Shown here: one piece after another, positions 7,943 to 16,533 of the stretch
Layout of the letters: the number at the start of each line of letters is the position of its first letter
How positions within the stretch are numbered: position 1 is the first letter of the stretch
Source of the DNA: Actinomadura meyerae
Lineage (GTDB): Bacteria > Actinomycetota > Actinomycetes > Streptosporangiales > Streptosporangiaceae
Length of the DNA: 64,000 nt
Assembly: GCF_900188445.1 (NCBI RefSeq)
Contig: NZ_FZOR01000015.1
Span: 108,314 to 172,313, forward strand
Direction: 5' to 3'
Program-made: the position numbers and the translations under genes
The notes under the pieces: generated by a model
What the model was told of the DNA's origin: nothing
Database searches by the model: none
The model's input: only the letters and a program-made list of their open reading frames with translations

Positions 7943-9090
7943 CGCACAGAGCGGCCTACGTCGCGTTCGACCGGTTCCCGTCCAGCAAGGGGTCGGCGGT
8001 GCACATCGCGCAGATGGCCGACGAGCTGTTCGACCGGTACGGCGGCGGCCTCCTCGGCGCGATCGGCGGCGGTGGCCTGCCCCGCTACCAGCGGGAGGGG
8101 ACGCGGGAGATCGCGCGGTTCGACGCGCAGATCCCGAACCTGATCGACCGGGCCGAGGCGTTCTCCGGCTGGGTGGCCGACCATCTGGCGCCGCACTGGG
8201 ACACCCTCGAGGTCTGCCACGTCCGGGACCCCTGGAGCGCGCTGCCGGCGGTCGCGGACGGGCGCCGGCACAGGGTCGTCTACGAGGTGAACGGCCTGCC
8301 GTCGATCGAGATGAGCCACACGTGGCCGTGGGCGGCGCCGAGCACGCTCGGCAAGATCCGCGAGCTGGAGCGGTTCTGCCTGGAGCGCAGCGACGCGGTC
8401 GTGGTGCCGTCGCGGGTGATCGGCGACGCGGTCCGGGAGCGGGGCGTCCCGGAGGGCAAGGTGCACCTCGTGCCGAACGGCGCGGACGTGCCCGGTGAAA
8501 CCGAACGGCCCGCCGATGCGCCTGAGCGTTATGTCATCTATGTCGGCGCGATGCAGCCGTGGCAGGGGCTGGACGTGCTGATGCGCGCGTTCGCCCGGCT
8601 CGCCGACCTCGACGGGCTGCGGCTGGTCGTCTGCGCGTCCGTCCCGGAGCGGCGGGCGAAGCCGGTGCGGCGGCTCGCGGAGCGGCTCGGGATCGCCGAC
8701 CGGATCGACTGGCGGTTCACCCTGCCGCACTACGAGGTCGCCGCCTGGCTCGCGCACGCCGAGGCGTCGGTGGCGCCGCTGACCGGCTGCGCCCGCAACC
8801 TCGACCAGGGCTGCGCGCCGCTGAAGGTCATCGAGTCGATGGCGGCGGGCGTCCCGGTCGTCGCCTCGGACCTGCCCGCCGTCCGCGAGCTGATGGCGGA
8901 CGGGGTGCACGGGCGGCTCGTCCCGGCCGACCGTCCCGCCGAGCTGGCGCGGGCGGTCCGCATCCTGCTGGAGTACCCGGACGAGGCCGCCGCGATGGGG
9001 CGGAGGGGCCGCGCGCACATCGAGGAGGGCCTGACCTGGGCGCGGTCCCGCGCCCGGCTGGCCGAGGTCTACCGCACGCTGGACCGATAG
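7939..9090 (+). CDS. Glycosyltransferase family 4
   Basis: 383 aa, GT-B fold. The N-terminal acceptor half begins AAYVAFDRFPSSKGSAVH; the C-terminal donor half has IYVGAMQPWQGLDVLM and KVIESMAAGVPVVASDLPAV, the usual GT4 donor-site segment ending the E-x7-E region. It transfers a sugar from an NDP-sugar to a glycan or lipid acceptor. ATG 7939 overlaps the epimerase stop. A tandem repeat begins just after its stop at 9088-9090. Confidence 0.85.
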   Translation: MTHRAAYVAFDRFPSSKGSAVHIAQMADELFDRYGGGLLGAIGGGGLPRYQREGTREIARFDAQIPNLIDRAEAFSGWVADHLAPHWDTLEVCHVRDPWSALPAVADGRRHRVVYEVNGLPSIEMSHTWPWAAPSTLGKIRELERFCLERSDAVVVPSRVIGDAVRERGVPEGKVHLVPNGADVPGETERPADAPERYVIYVGAMQPWQGLDVLMRAFARLADLDGLRLVVCASVPERRAKPVRRLAERLGIADRIDWRFTLPHYEVAAWLAHAEASVAPLTGCARNLDQGCAPLKVIESMAAGVPVVASDLPAVRELMADGVHGRLVPADRPAELARAVRILLEYPDEAAAMGRRGRAHIEEGLTWARSRARLAEVYRTLDR

Positions 9091-9091
9091 A

Positions 9092-9192
9092 TGGCTGGAT
9101 CGACGGGTGGCCGGCTCGACGGGTGGCTGATCGACGAGTGGCTGATCGACGAGTGGCTGATCGACGAGTGGCTGGATCGACAGGTGGTTCGA
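9092..9192 (+). repeat. Tandem 15-bp repeat between genes
   Basis: About six units of GACGAGTGGCTGATC, with outer units varying to 16 bp and G/A changes, fill the gap between the GT4 stop and the next start at 9194. No start codon with an RBS lies within it. It is probably a product of replication slippage. Confidence 0.8.
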
Positions 9193-9193
9193 C

Positions 9194-9922
9194 ATGTTCT
9201 GGCGTAAGCAGAAGGCCGCCATCGAGCGGTTCCATCCGCTGCACAAGGCGCTCACCCTGGAGAAGGGCTTCTCCGTCTCGCTGCGGCGCGACGACTGGGA
9301 GCCGGTGATCCAGAGCCTCGCGGGGCACCGCACGGTGGTGAGGCGCCGCAAGTGGCAGCTGTCCCCGCGGGTCCCGGCCGTCCTCGTCCCGCTGCTGCGG
9401 GTGCTGGCCGCCGACATGCCGCCGGACGGGGTGCTGTCGGTCGCTGCGGACCTGCGCGGCCCCGCGGTCGCCGAGAAGCGCGGCCCGCAGCACGACGTGC
9501 CCGTCCGGCGTCCCGTCATCTCGATGAAGCAGTGGTACGCGATCGACCCGTGGCTGCGGATGCGGGCGGAGCTGCGCGACGGCAGCGTCCTGGAGCTGTC
9601 CATCACCGACAGGGTCCGCTACCGCAAGCGCAAGAAGCGCAACCCGCGCGGCAAGGTCAAGATCAAGACGAAGACGAAGACCACGCAGCTCGTGCGGGTC
9701 ACCCGGCGGCTGGCCAAGGACGCGGTCGTCCGGCAGCCGTCGTCACCGCCGCCGCGCTGGCTCAAGGTGCAGGTCAAGCCGGGCAGGCGCATGGCGATCC
9801 GGGTGGACGGCAAGCTGCGGGGCGTGCAGGAGGGCAAGGCCATGCTCAACCGCATCCTGGACGTGTCGACGGAGCCGTTCCGGTGGACCCCGCCCGGCAC
9901 GGCCGCGAGGAGGGCCAAGTGA
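9194..9922 (+). CDS. Hypothetical basic protein
   Basis: 242 aa, not matched to a family I know. It has a strongly basic central patch (RYRKRKKRNPRGKVKIKTK, about residues 140-160) and a C-terminal region LKVQVKPGRRMAIRVDG. No membrane helix or signal peptide. It overlaps the zinc-ribbon gene by four bases (GTGA) and lies between two glycosyltransferases. The basic patch could bind an anionic polymer or nucleic acid; this is only a guess from composition. Confidence 0.65.
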   Translation: MFWRKQKAAIERFHPLHKALTLEKGFSVSLRRDDWEPVIQSLAGHRTVVRRRKWQLSPRVPAVLVPLLRVLAADMPPDGVLSVAADLRGPAVAEKRGPQHDVPVRRPVISMKQWYAIDPWLRMRAELRDGSVLELSITDRVRYRKRKKRNPRGKVKIKTKTKTTQLVRVTRRLAKDAVVRQPSSPPPRWLKVQVKPGRRMAIRVDGKLRGVQEGKAMLNRILDVSTEPFRWTPPGTAARRAK

Positions 9923-10272
9923 CCCGCTGCACCGTGACCACCGGATTCTTCGTCCTCGGACGCTGCGGCCAGGCGGCCGTCGCGACGTGCCCGCGATGCG
10001 GGCGGCCCGTCTGCGCGGCGCACGAGGCGCTGGACGGGACGTGCCCCGAGTGCGCGGCCGCGCGCGGGTACCGCACGGAGGACCCGCACGACCCGGCGTG
10101 GGTCGGCAACCGCCGGCGCGAGTACTACGAGCGGAGCTCGCGGACCTACCAGGACACGTACTGGTACTCCTCGTTCGACCAGTACGACCGGGACGCCTTC
10201 AATCCCGGTGACGACTACTCCTACAGCGGCGACTGGGGGCCGGACGACGACACCGGGTTCGTGGACAGCTGA
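9919..10272 (+). CDS. Small zinc-ribbon protein with Tyr/Asp-rich tail
   Basis: 117 aa. The N-terminal half has Cys residues RCG, ATCPRCGRPVC and GTCPECAA, consistent with one or two zinc-binding knuckles with a B-box-like CAAHEA. The C-terminal half is unusual: repeated Tyr and Asp (EYYERSSRTYQDTYWYSSF, then DDYSYSGDWGPDDD), likely disordered. GTG 9919 overlaps the previous stop, and its own stop shares a base with the next gene's ATG. The three genes 9194-11387 are therefore tightly coupled. Function unknown. Confidence 0.7.
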   Translation: MTRCTVTTGFFVLGRCGQAAVATCPRCGRPVCAAHEALDGTCPECAAARGYRTEDPHDPAWVGNRRREYYERSSRTYQDTYWYSSFDQYDRDAFNPGDDYSYSGDWGPDDDTGFVDS

Positions 10273-11387
10273 TGCACCGCGTCCTGTGGCTCACCGAGCA
10301 CTACCCGCCGAGCCAGGGCGGCATGGCGCAGTCGTGCGACCGGATCGTGCGCGGCCTGCGCGGCGCCGGGGTCGAGGTGGACGTCGCGCACCTGACGCGC
10401 CGCGCCCGGCCGTGGGGCGTGAAGCGGGAGCACGGCGGGCGGCTGCTGACGGCCCCGCTCGGCGACGACTCCGAGCACGCGCTGCGCCGGCTGTGGACGG
10501 CGGTCACCGCCGAGGGCCTCACCGGCTACAGCCACGTGGTCGCGTTCGGCGGCGTGTACGCGATGCTCGCCGCGCCCGTCCTGTCCTCGCTGCTGGACGC
10601 GCCGCTGGTCACGCTGCTGCGCGGCAACGACATCGACGTGGGCGTGTTCTCGATGCGGCGGCGCGGCGTGCTCGCGGACGCGCTGCGCGCCTCGTCCCGC
10701 GTCTGCGTCGTCGCGCGGTCGCACGCGCCGCTGGTGAAGGCCCTGGCCCCGGACGCGGCGGTCGAGTTCGTCGCGAACAGCGTCGACACGGCGCAGTGGC
10801 GGGTGCTGCCGTCCGAGCGGGCCGCGGGCCTGGCGTGGCGGGAGGCGCACGTCGAGCCGGGCCGCCGGACGATCGGCCTCATCGGTCAGCTCAAGGTGAA
10901 GAAGGGCGTCGGGTTCCTGCTGGACGCGCTGGCCGCGTCGGGACATGCCGGCGCGTTCCACCTGGTGCTGGTCGGCGAGGTCGAGGAGTCGGTGCGGGAA
11001 TGGCTCGCCGGGCACGACGTCCCGCACTCGTTCCTGCCGTTCATGGAGCGCTACGACCTGCCGGCCGTCTACGCGGGCTGCGACCTCGTCGCCCTCCCCT
11101 CGTTCTATGACGGGATGCCGAACGTGGCGCTGGAGGCGGCGGCGCTCGGCGTGCCGCTGCTCGCCTCGGACGGCGGCGGCCTCGCCGACCTCGTGGACGG
11201 CGAGATCGGGTTCACGTTCCCGGCCGGGGACGCGCACGCCTGCCGCGCGGCCGTCGACCGGGCCGCGCGGGCGGGCGCCGGCGAGCTGGCGAAGCTCGGC
11301 GCGGCGGGCGCGGAGCGGATCCGCCGCGACTTCACCCCGGCCGCCGAGACCGCCGGGTACCTGGCCGTCCTCGACGCCGCCCGGTGA
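10272..11387 (+). CDS. Glycosyltransferase family 4
   Basis: 371 aa. Begins MHRVLWLTEHYPPSQGGMA, the typical Gly-rich acceptor-domain loop of GT4 enzymes; the donor half shows IGLIGQLKVKKGVGFLLDAL and SFYDGMPNVALEAAALGVP with the E-x7-E-type region. Expected to add a sugar to a lipid- or protein-bound glycan in the cytoplasm. The ATG shares one base with the previous stop and the gene overlaps the next by GTGA, so it is part of one operon with 6989-12172. Confidence 0.85.
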   Translation: MHRVLWLTEHYPPSQGGMAQSCDRIVRGLRGAGVEVDVAHLTRRARPWGVKREHGGRLLTAPLGDDSEHALRRLWTAVTAEGLTGYSHVVAFGGVYAMLAAPVLSSLLDAPLVTLLRGNDIDVGVFSMRRRGVLADALRASSRVCVVARSHAPLVKALAPDAAVEFVANSVDTAQWRVLPSERAAGLAWREAHVEPGRRTIGLIGQLKVKKGVGFLLDALAASGHAGAFHLVLVGEVEESVREWLAGHDVPHSFLPFMERYDLPAVYAGCDLVALPSFYDGMPNVALEAAALGVPLLASDGGGLADLVDGEIGFTFPAGDAHACRAAVDRAARAGAGELAKLGAAGAERIRRDFTPAAETAGYLAVLDAAR

Positions 11388-12172
11388 TCGTCTGCTACGC
11401 GGCCGGGGACGGGCTCGGCCATCTGACGCGGCTCCGGGCGGCGCTGCACACCCTCGGGATGGACGGGGACGGCCCGGTGACGGTGGTGACCGGGTCCCGG
11501 TTCGGCGGCGACGCGCGCGTCACCGGCGGCTGGCGGGTCGTGGAGAGCGCGGCGGGCCTCACGCCGGACGAGGTCGTCGTCGACGCGTTCCCCGCCGGGC
11601 TGAAGGGCGAACTGGCCCGCTTCCCGTCCGGGACGAGCGTCACCCATCTGGCCCGGCTGCTGCGCTGGGACGCTTACCGCCCGCTGCTGCCCGCCGACCC
11701 GCCGCGCTTCGACCGCACGTTCGTGCTTGAGCCGCTCGACCCTGCCCATGACGCCTACCTGCGCGAGGTGTCGGACGAGGTGTCGCCGCTGGTCCTGACC
11801 GATCCCCCAGCGGATCCGGTCGATGTGGACGGCTGGCTCATCGTCCACAGCGGGCCCGACCCGGAGACCCTCGAACTCGTCTCCTATGCGCGGGACATGG
11901 CGTCCGCCGAAGGGGTCCGCCCGCCGATGACGCTGGTATCGCCCCAACGGCCGCATGGCCTGCCCGAAGACGTCGCCCATATGGACGTGTACCCCGCCCA
12001 TACGCCGGGCCCGAACGTCGAACGCATCATCACCGCGGGCGGGTTCAACGCCGTCCGCCAGTACGCGCCCTGGCGCGAGCGGCACCGGATCCTGCCGTTC
12101 CCCCGCAGCCTGGACGACCAGTTCACGCGCGCCGCGCGCGCTCGGCGCGAGATGCCTACTCGGGGAGCGTGA
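11384..12172 (+). CDS. MurG/UDP-glycosyltransferase-like protein
   Basis: 262 aa. N-terminal AAGDGLGHLTRLRAAL resembles the Gly-rich G-x-G-H loop of MurG-type GT-B enzymes, and the C-terminal IITAGGFNAVRQYAPW resembles their donor-side Gly loop. It is shorter than a usual GT-B enzyme (about 350-400 aa), so it may be a reduced or divergent member. GTG 11384 overlaps the upstream stop. The 3' end overlaps the convergent YceI gene by 17 bp. Confidence 0.65.
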   Translation: MIVCYAAGDGLGHLTRLRAALHTLGMDGDGPVTVVTGSRFGGDARVTGGWRVVESAAGLTPDEVVVDAFPAGLKGELARFPSGTSVTHLARLLRWDAYRPLLPADPPRFDRTFVLEPLDPAHDAYLREVSDEVSPLVLTDPPADPVDVDGWLIVHSGPDPETLELVSYARDMASAEGVRPPMTLVSPQRPHGLPEDVAHMDVYPAHTPGPNVERIITAGGFNAVRQYAPWRERHRILPFPRSLDDQFTRAARARREMPTRGA

Positions 12173-12677
12173 CGTCGAACTCCACCTCGACGTCGTCGGC
12201 GAGTTTCAGCGCGCCGAAGAACGCCGAGTACGGCTTGATGCCCCAGCGGGTCTGCGTCACCGTGGCGGAGCCCCGCACCCGGCGACCGTCCAGGGAGGCC
12301 GCGACCCGCACCGGCTTCGTCCGGCCCATGATCGTCAGATCGCCCTCGACGGCGTCCTCCCCGACCGCCGTCGAGACGAACGTGATCTCCGGGTACCGGC
12401 CGCTGTCGAGGATCTTGCGCAGGTTCCGCTTGATGTCGGCCCGGTCCTGGTCGCCCAGCGGCAGCGCGCCGCCGGTGCCGTCCCGGACCTCCAGCCCGTC
12501 CACCTCGACGGACACCGCGACCGACGACTCCTGAACCGGCTCCCGGGCCCGCACCGACGCCGACCACCGGGTGGCCTCGATCGTCAGATCGTGCCCCGCC
12601 CGCCGGCCGAGCCCGCTGCGGCCCGTACGGATCAGCAGCCGCCCGTCGTCCGGCCCCAGCTCGAACTCTCCCTGCAT
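12156..12677 (-). CDS. YceI family protein
   Basis: 173 aa with the YceI lipocalin-like barrel pattern: GRRAGHDLTIEA near the N-terminus, TFVSTAV, GDLTIMGRTKPV and TQTRWGIKPYSAFFG. YceI proteins bind isoprenoid-type lipids. No signal peptide is visible, so this one is likely cytoplasmic, as in many actinobacterial members. ATG 12677 is preferred because AGGG lies upstream at good spacing; GTG 12686 is possible. It is convergent with the glycosyltransferase-like gene. Confidence 0.85.
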   Translation of the reverse strand: MQGEFELGPDDGRLLIRTGRSGLGRRAGHDLTIEATRWSASVRAREPVQESSVAVSVEVDGLEVRDGTGGALPLGDQDRADIKRNLRKILDSGRYPEITFVSTAVGEDAVEGDLTIMGRTKPVRVAASLDGRRVRGSATVTQTRWGIKPYSAFFGALKLADDVEVEFDVTLPE

Positions 12678-12711
12678 GCTCACCACCCTGCCATGCGCCG
12701 CCCCGCGCCCC

Positions 12712-13593
12712 TCAGCTGCATGTCACCTTCGGCTGCGGCCGGTACTCGGTGTGGAACTTCTCCCGCCGCACCTTGCGCTCCCCGGCGTACAGCGTCCGCC
12801 ACACGTCGATCTCGAAGCCCTTGCGGCCCGTCATGGGCACGCACTTGCGGCCGTGCCCGACACCCTCCCCGTACGGGGTGAACCCGTACCGCTCGGACGT
12901 CTCCGACCGCACCCCGTACTTGCGTTCGCCCCACAGGTTCACCGTCAGCGACGACCCTGTGTAGGCCACCTGGATCCGCACAGGACCGTCGGTGTCGTTC
13001 TTCCAGGTGAAGTCGAGCTGCGGATAGGAGACCGCGGCCTCCCGCCCTTCCGGGTACTCCGGCATCCACATCGTGTGCGCGCGCGCCTTGCGGATGTCCA
13101 GGCCCGCCTTGAAGACGGCGTTGAACAGCGTCGTGGACACCTGGCAGATGCCTCCGCCCACGTCGTTCACCAGCCGCGACCCCAGGATGGCGGGCGCGGG
13201 CACGTACCCGCGGCTCCTCGTCCGCGGCCCGACCGCGCCGTTGAACGAGAACGTCCCGCCCGGCTCGACGATGTGCCCGTCCAGGATCTCCGCCGCCAGC
13301 TCGATGTTGCGGACGCGCGGCTCCCCCGGCGCGAACCGCGTCGTGTAGGTGCTCATCGGCCGCTCCGCCGCCCCGCGCCGCGCCGCGTCCGGCCGCTTCG
13401 CGCCCGGACGGCCCGGGGCGGCCAGCGTCGCCGACGCCCCCTTCTGGCGCGGGACCTCCAGGTAGGCGCCGAGTAAGAGACCGGTCGTCGCGAGCGTCCC
13501 CGCCACGATCGGCCACCACTGGCGGACGCACTGGCGCAGCTGCCGCTCGCGCCCCCGGCGTCGCCGGTACCGGTCCCGCAGGGTCCGTCCCAC
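12712..13593 (-). CDS. VanW family protein, membrane-anchored
   Basis: 293 aa. A basic N-terminus (residues 1-25) precedes one membrane helix (about 29-45), so the VanW domain is outside the cell. VanW signatures are GGTFSFNGAVGPRTR, VNDVGGGICQVSTTLFNA and YPQLDFTWKND. VanW occurs in some glycopeptide-resistance clusters but is widespread in actinomycetes as an accessory cell-wall protein, and no van genes are nearby. Its exact function is unknown. Confidence 0.85.
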   Translation of the reverse strand: MGRTLRDRYRRRRGRERQLRQCVRQWWPIVAGTLATTGLLLGAYLEVPRQKGASATLAAPGRPGAKRPDAARRGAAERPMSTYTTRFAPGEPRVRNIELAAEILDGHIVEPGGTFSFNGAVGPRTRSRGYVPAPAILGSRLVNDVGGGICQVSTTLFNAVFKAGLDIRKARAHTMWMPEYPEGREAAVSYPQLDFTWKNDTDGPVRIQVAYTGSSLTVNLWGERKYGVRSETSERYGFTPYGEGVGHGRKCVPMTGRKGFEIDVWRTLYAGERKVRREKFHTEYRPQPKVTCS

Positions 13594-13711
13594 GGCTCAC
13601 ACCCCCCGATGATCCCCTATCGGGATCCTGCACCGGACCCTGCCGCCGACGGACCGGTAACCCCGTGCTTTTACCCGATCAAGACCGGTACCCGGCCAAC
13701 ACGGGGCCGCA

Positions 13712-13756
13712 CCTTGGGACGGGGCGCCTTGGGACGGGACGCCTTGGGACGGGGCT
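13712..13756. repeat. Three tandem 15-bp repeats
   Basis: Three units of CCTTGGGACGGGGCG-type sequence (15 bp each, with single changes) lie just past the 3' end of the PAP2/kinase gene. The ~200-bp gap between the VanW and PAP2/kinase genes holds nothing else. Confidence 0.75.
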
Positions 13757-13792
13757 CGTCACGGGCCGCCGTCCGACCGCTCGGAACCGCCG

Positions 13793-15511
13793 TCAGGACG
13801 CCGCGGGGTGGAACACCGCGAGCGCGCCCGCGTGCTTGCCGAACCGGATCGCCGGCGGCAGCGACGAGACCTCGCCGTCGCGCGCCAGCCGCAGCTCGCC
13901 GTCCATGGAGACGACCTCCAGGCCGTGCGCCCGCCACGCCCGGTAGCCGGGCATGACGTGCAGGGGACCGGCCAGCACCGCGGCGACCGCGCGGACCCGC
14001 GGCACCCGCCGCCCGGTGACGATCATCCGGATGTCGAGCCGGCCGTCGTCCAGCCGCCCGCGCCAGGTCGGGGCCGGGCCCCGCGAGCCGTAGGCGCAGT
14101 TGCCGACGAACGCCAGCCATACCCGCAGCGCTCGCCCGTCCACCCGCAGCTCGACGGGCTCGGAGTGCCGCAGCGTGCGGACCGCCGCGACCGCGAGCGC
14201 CGGCCACTTGCCGATCCGCCGCTCCAGCCGCTCGCGCCGGTCGACCAGCTCGGTGTAGGCACCGAAGCTCGCGGTGTTGAGGAACAGCCGCTCGCCGTCC
14301 CCGCCCGCGCCGTCCCCGCCCGCACCGGCCGGGGCGGCGTAGGCCACGTCGACCCGGCCGAGCCGCCCGTCCCGGTACGCGGCGATCGCCTCCGCCGCCG
14401 ACTCGATGCCGAGCGCGCGGGCGAAGTGGTCGAACGTCCCGCCCGGGACGACGAGCAGCGGCACCCCGTGCTTCAGGGCGGCGCCCGCCGCCGCGTTCAC
14501 CGTGCCGTCGCCGCCGACGACGCCGAGCACCCGGGCGCGCTCCGCCGCCTCGTGGAAGGCCTTGTCGACGTCGTCGTCCGGGTCCAGCTCGACGATCTCG
14601 GCCGCCGGCAGCTCGCGCCGGACCAGCCCCAGCGTCACCTCGGGCCGCCCCGGCAGGGAGATCCCGGCCGCCTCGCCGCCCGCGCCCGGCCCGGCGCCGG
14701 TGTTGGCGACCACGACCAGACCGCGCCCGTCCTCGGCCGCGCCCGCCCGCTCCGCCGTCGGCGCCACCCGCGCCACCGGGGGCCGCGCGGGCCACACCAG
14801 GCGGGTGCCCGCCCCGGCCAGCGCGCCGACCCCGAGGCCGGCGAGGACGTCGCCCGGGTAGTGGGCGCCGGTATAGACGCGGGAGAAGGCCACGGCGGCG
14901 GCCGTCACCGCGACCGGCACCGCCAGCCGCCGCGGCGCCTCCAGCGCGACCCCGGTCGCGAACGCGGCGGCGGACGCCGAGTGGCCGGACGGGAACGCGT
15001 GCGAGGTCGGCAGCTTCCAGCGGATCCGGATCGGCGGCACCAGGTCGACGACGGGGCGCTTGCGGCGGAACGCCTGCTTGCCCAGGAGGTTCACGGCCGG
15101 GCTCGCCACCGCGATCGCGATCGCCCCGCGCAGCGCCGCGCGCCGCAGCCGGGGCCGTCCCGTGAGCCCCATCACCCCGGCCGTGGTGAACCAGAGCACA
15201 CCGTGGTCGGCGAACCGCGACAGCCGGGGCAGGACGTACTCCAGCCCGCGCAGCCGCGCCGCGGCCACCCGGTCGAACGCCCACCGGTCGGCGCGGCCGA
15301 GGCGGCGCAACACGACGGACCCGGGGGAGACGGATCGGGGGGAGACGGATCGGGGGGAGACGGATCGGGAGGCGGCATGGCCGGGCTCGTGACGACGCCG
15401 GATGACGGACCGTGACGGCACGGCGATGCTCCGTGAGTGGTTGACCCGCATGTCCGGGGTATCCCCAGGGACGCCGACATGATTCCGTAAAGATCTCAAA
15501 TCGGGGGTCAC
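13793..15511 (-). CDS. PAP2 phosphatase - diacylglycerol kinase fusion
   Basis: Up to 572 aa. N-terminal half: PAP2/PA-phosphatase with KQAFRRKRP, PSGHSA and SRVYTGAHYPGDV, with hydrophobic helices between. C-terminal half: lipid kinase (DAGK/YegS type) with GVVGGDGTVNAA and PGGTFDHFARALG. One protein thus combines a lipid phosphatase and a lipid kinase, suggesting turnover of phosphatidate or undecaprenyl phosphates at the membrane. The start is uncertain: GTG 15511, ATG 15451 or later, with no clear RBS. Residues ~50-64 (SVSPRSVSPRSVSPG) come from a 15-bp DNA repeat. Confidence 0.85.
   Translation of the reverse strand: MTPDLRSLRNHVGVPGDTPDMRVNHSRSIAVPSRSVIRRRHEPGHAASRSVSPRSVSPRSVSPGSVVLRRLGRADRWAFDRVAAARLRGLEYVLPRLSRFADHGVLWFTTAGVMGLTGRPRLRRAALRGAIAIAVASPAVNLLGKQAFRRKRPVVDLVPPIRIRWKLPTSHAFPSGHSASAAAFATGVALEAPRRLAVPVAVTAAAVAFSRVYTGAHYPGDVLAGLGVGALAGAGTRLVWPARPPVARVAPTAERAGAAEDGRGLVVVANTGAGPGAGGEAAGISLPGRPEVTLGLVRRELPAAEIVELDPDDDVDKAFHEAAERARVLGVVGGDGTVNAAAGAALKHGVPLLVVPGGTFDHFARALGIESAAEAIAAYRDGRLGRVDVAYAAPAGAGGDGAGGDGERLFLNTASFGAYTELVDRRERLERRIGKWPALAVAAVRTLRHSEPVELRVDGRALRVWLAFVGNCAYGSRGPAPTWRGRLDDGRLDIRMIVTGRRVPRVRAVAAVLAGPLHVMPGYRAWRAHGLEVVSMDGELRLARDGEVSSLPPAIRFGKHAGALAVFHPAAS
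15321..15371. repeat. Tandem 15-bp repeat inside the 5' end of the PAP2/kinase gene
   Basis: Units of CGGATCGGGGGGAGA, about three copies, encode SVSPR repeats on the minus strand. Because the count is a multiple of codons, copy-number change would keep the frame. The true start may lie downstream of it, in which case the repeat is non-coding. Confidence 0.7.
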
Positions 15512-15561
15512 ATGCGGGCGAACGTCACTCTGGACTCAACGACTGCAATAGGCTTCGCGAC

Positions 15562-16533
15562 ATGAGTCACCCGGAACGGCTCGGATCCCCGGGTGGCGAG
15601 TCGGTCGGAACGATCGCGGAGCCATATCACGTGAACGGGTCCCTGGCCGACTACGCCGCACGACACGGGCTGAGGCAGAGCGCTGCGCGCCCCCCGCTGC
15701 GCAAGTACATCCAGGACGTATGGGCTCGCCGGAACTTCATCTGGGCGTTCGCGTCGGCCAAGAACATCTCGATGTACTCCGACTCGCGGCTCGGCCAGGT
15801 GTGGCAGCTGCTGACACCGCTGCTCAACGCGGCGGTGTACTACCTGATCTTCGGCAAGCTGCTGAACACCAGCCGCGGGCTGCCGGACTTCATCCCGTTC
15901 CTCGTGACCGGCGTCTTCCTCTTCGGGTTCACCCAGCGCTCGGTCACCTCCGGAGCGAAGTCCGTCGGCGACAACCTCTCGCTGATCCGCGCACTGCACT
16001 TCCCGCGGGCCACGCTGCCGCTGGCGATCGCGGTCGTCGAGCTCCAGCAGCTCCTGCTCGCCCTGGTCGTGCTGTTCGCGATCATCTTCGCGAAGGGGGA
16101 GCCGCTCTCCCTCCAGATGCTGCTGTTCATCCCGGTCGTCGCGCTCCAGCTGATGTTCAACGTCGGGATCAGCCTGGTGATGGCGCGGCTCGGCGCGTTC
16201 AACCGGGACATCAGCCAGCTGCTGCCGTTCGTCATGCGGACCTGGCTGTACATGTCCGGCGTCATCTTCAGCCTGCCCTCGCTGATGGGCCCCGGCTCCA
16301 AGCTCGCCGAGTACCCGTGGCTGGCCGAGCTGATGAAGGCCAATCCGGCGTACGTGTACGTCGAGCTGAGCCGGCACGTCCTGCTCGGCAAGTACCGCAA
16401 CTACGTCCAGGACGTGCTCAAGCTGAACGAGGTGGGCCAGCTGTGGTTGTACGCGGTCGTGTGGGCCGTGGTGATGCTGGTCGGCGGTTTCATGTACTTC
16501 CACCGCGCTGAGGAGCGATACGGCCGTGGCTGA
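15562..16533 (+). CDS. ABC-2 type polysaccharide exporter permease (Wzm-like)
   Basis: 323 aa with about six membrane helices (first near VWQLLTPLLNAAVYYLIFGKL is an ABC-2 hallmark; last near VWAVVMLVGGFMYF). It overlaps the ATPase gene downstream by 8 bp. Together they match two-component exporters that move lipid-linked polysaccharide, teichoic acid or galactan across the membrane (Wzm/Wzt, TagG/TagH). The nearby glycosyltransferase block fits a surface-glycan role. The transported glycan cannot be read from the sequence. Confidence 0.85.
   Translation: MSHPERLGSPGGESVGTIAEPYHVNGSLADYAARHGLRQSAARPPLRKYIQDVWARRNFIWAFASAKNISMYSDSRLGQVWQLLTPLLNAAVYYLIFGKLLNTSRGLPDFIPFLVTGVFLFGFTQRSVTSGAKSVGDNLSLIRALHFPRATLPLAIAVVELQQLLLALVVLFAIIFAKGEPLSLQMLLFIPVVALQLMFNVGISLVMARLGAFNRDISQLLPFVMRTWLYMSGVIFSLPSLMGPGSKLAEYPWLAELMKANPAYVYVELSRHVLLGKYRNYVQDVLKLNEVGQLWLYAVVWAVVMLVGGFMYFHRAEERYGRG

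Noticed and set aside
12712..13593. VanW as evidence of glycopeptide resistance
   Set aside because: No vanH/A/X/R/S genes occur nearby and VanW-like proteins are common in actinomycetes without resistance clusters.
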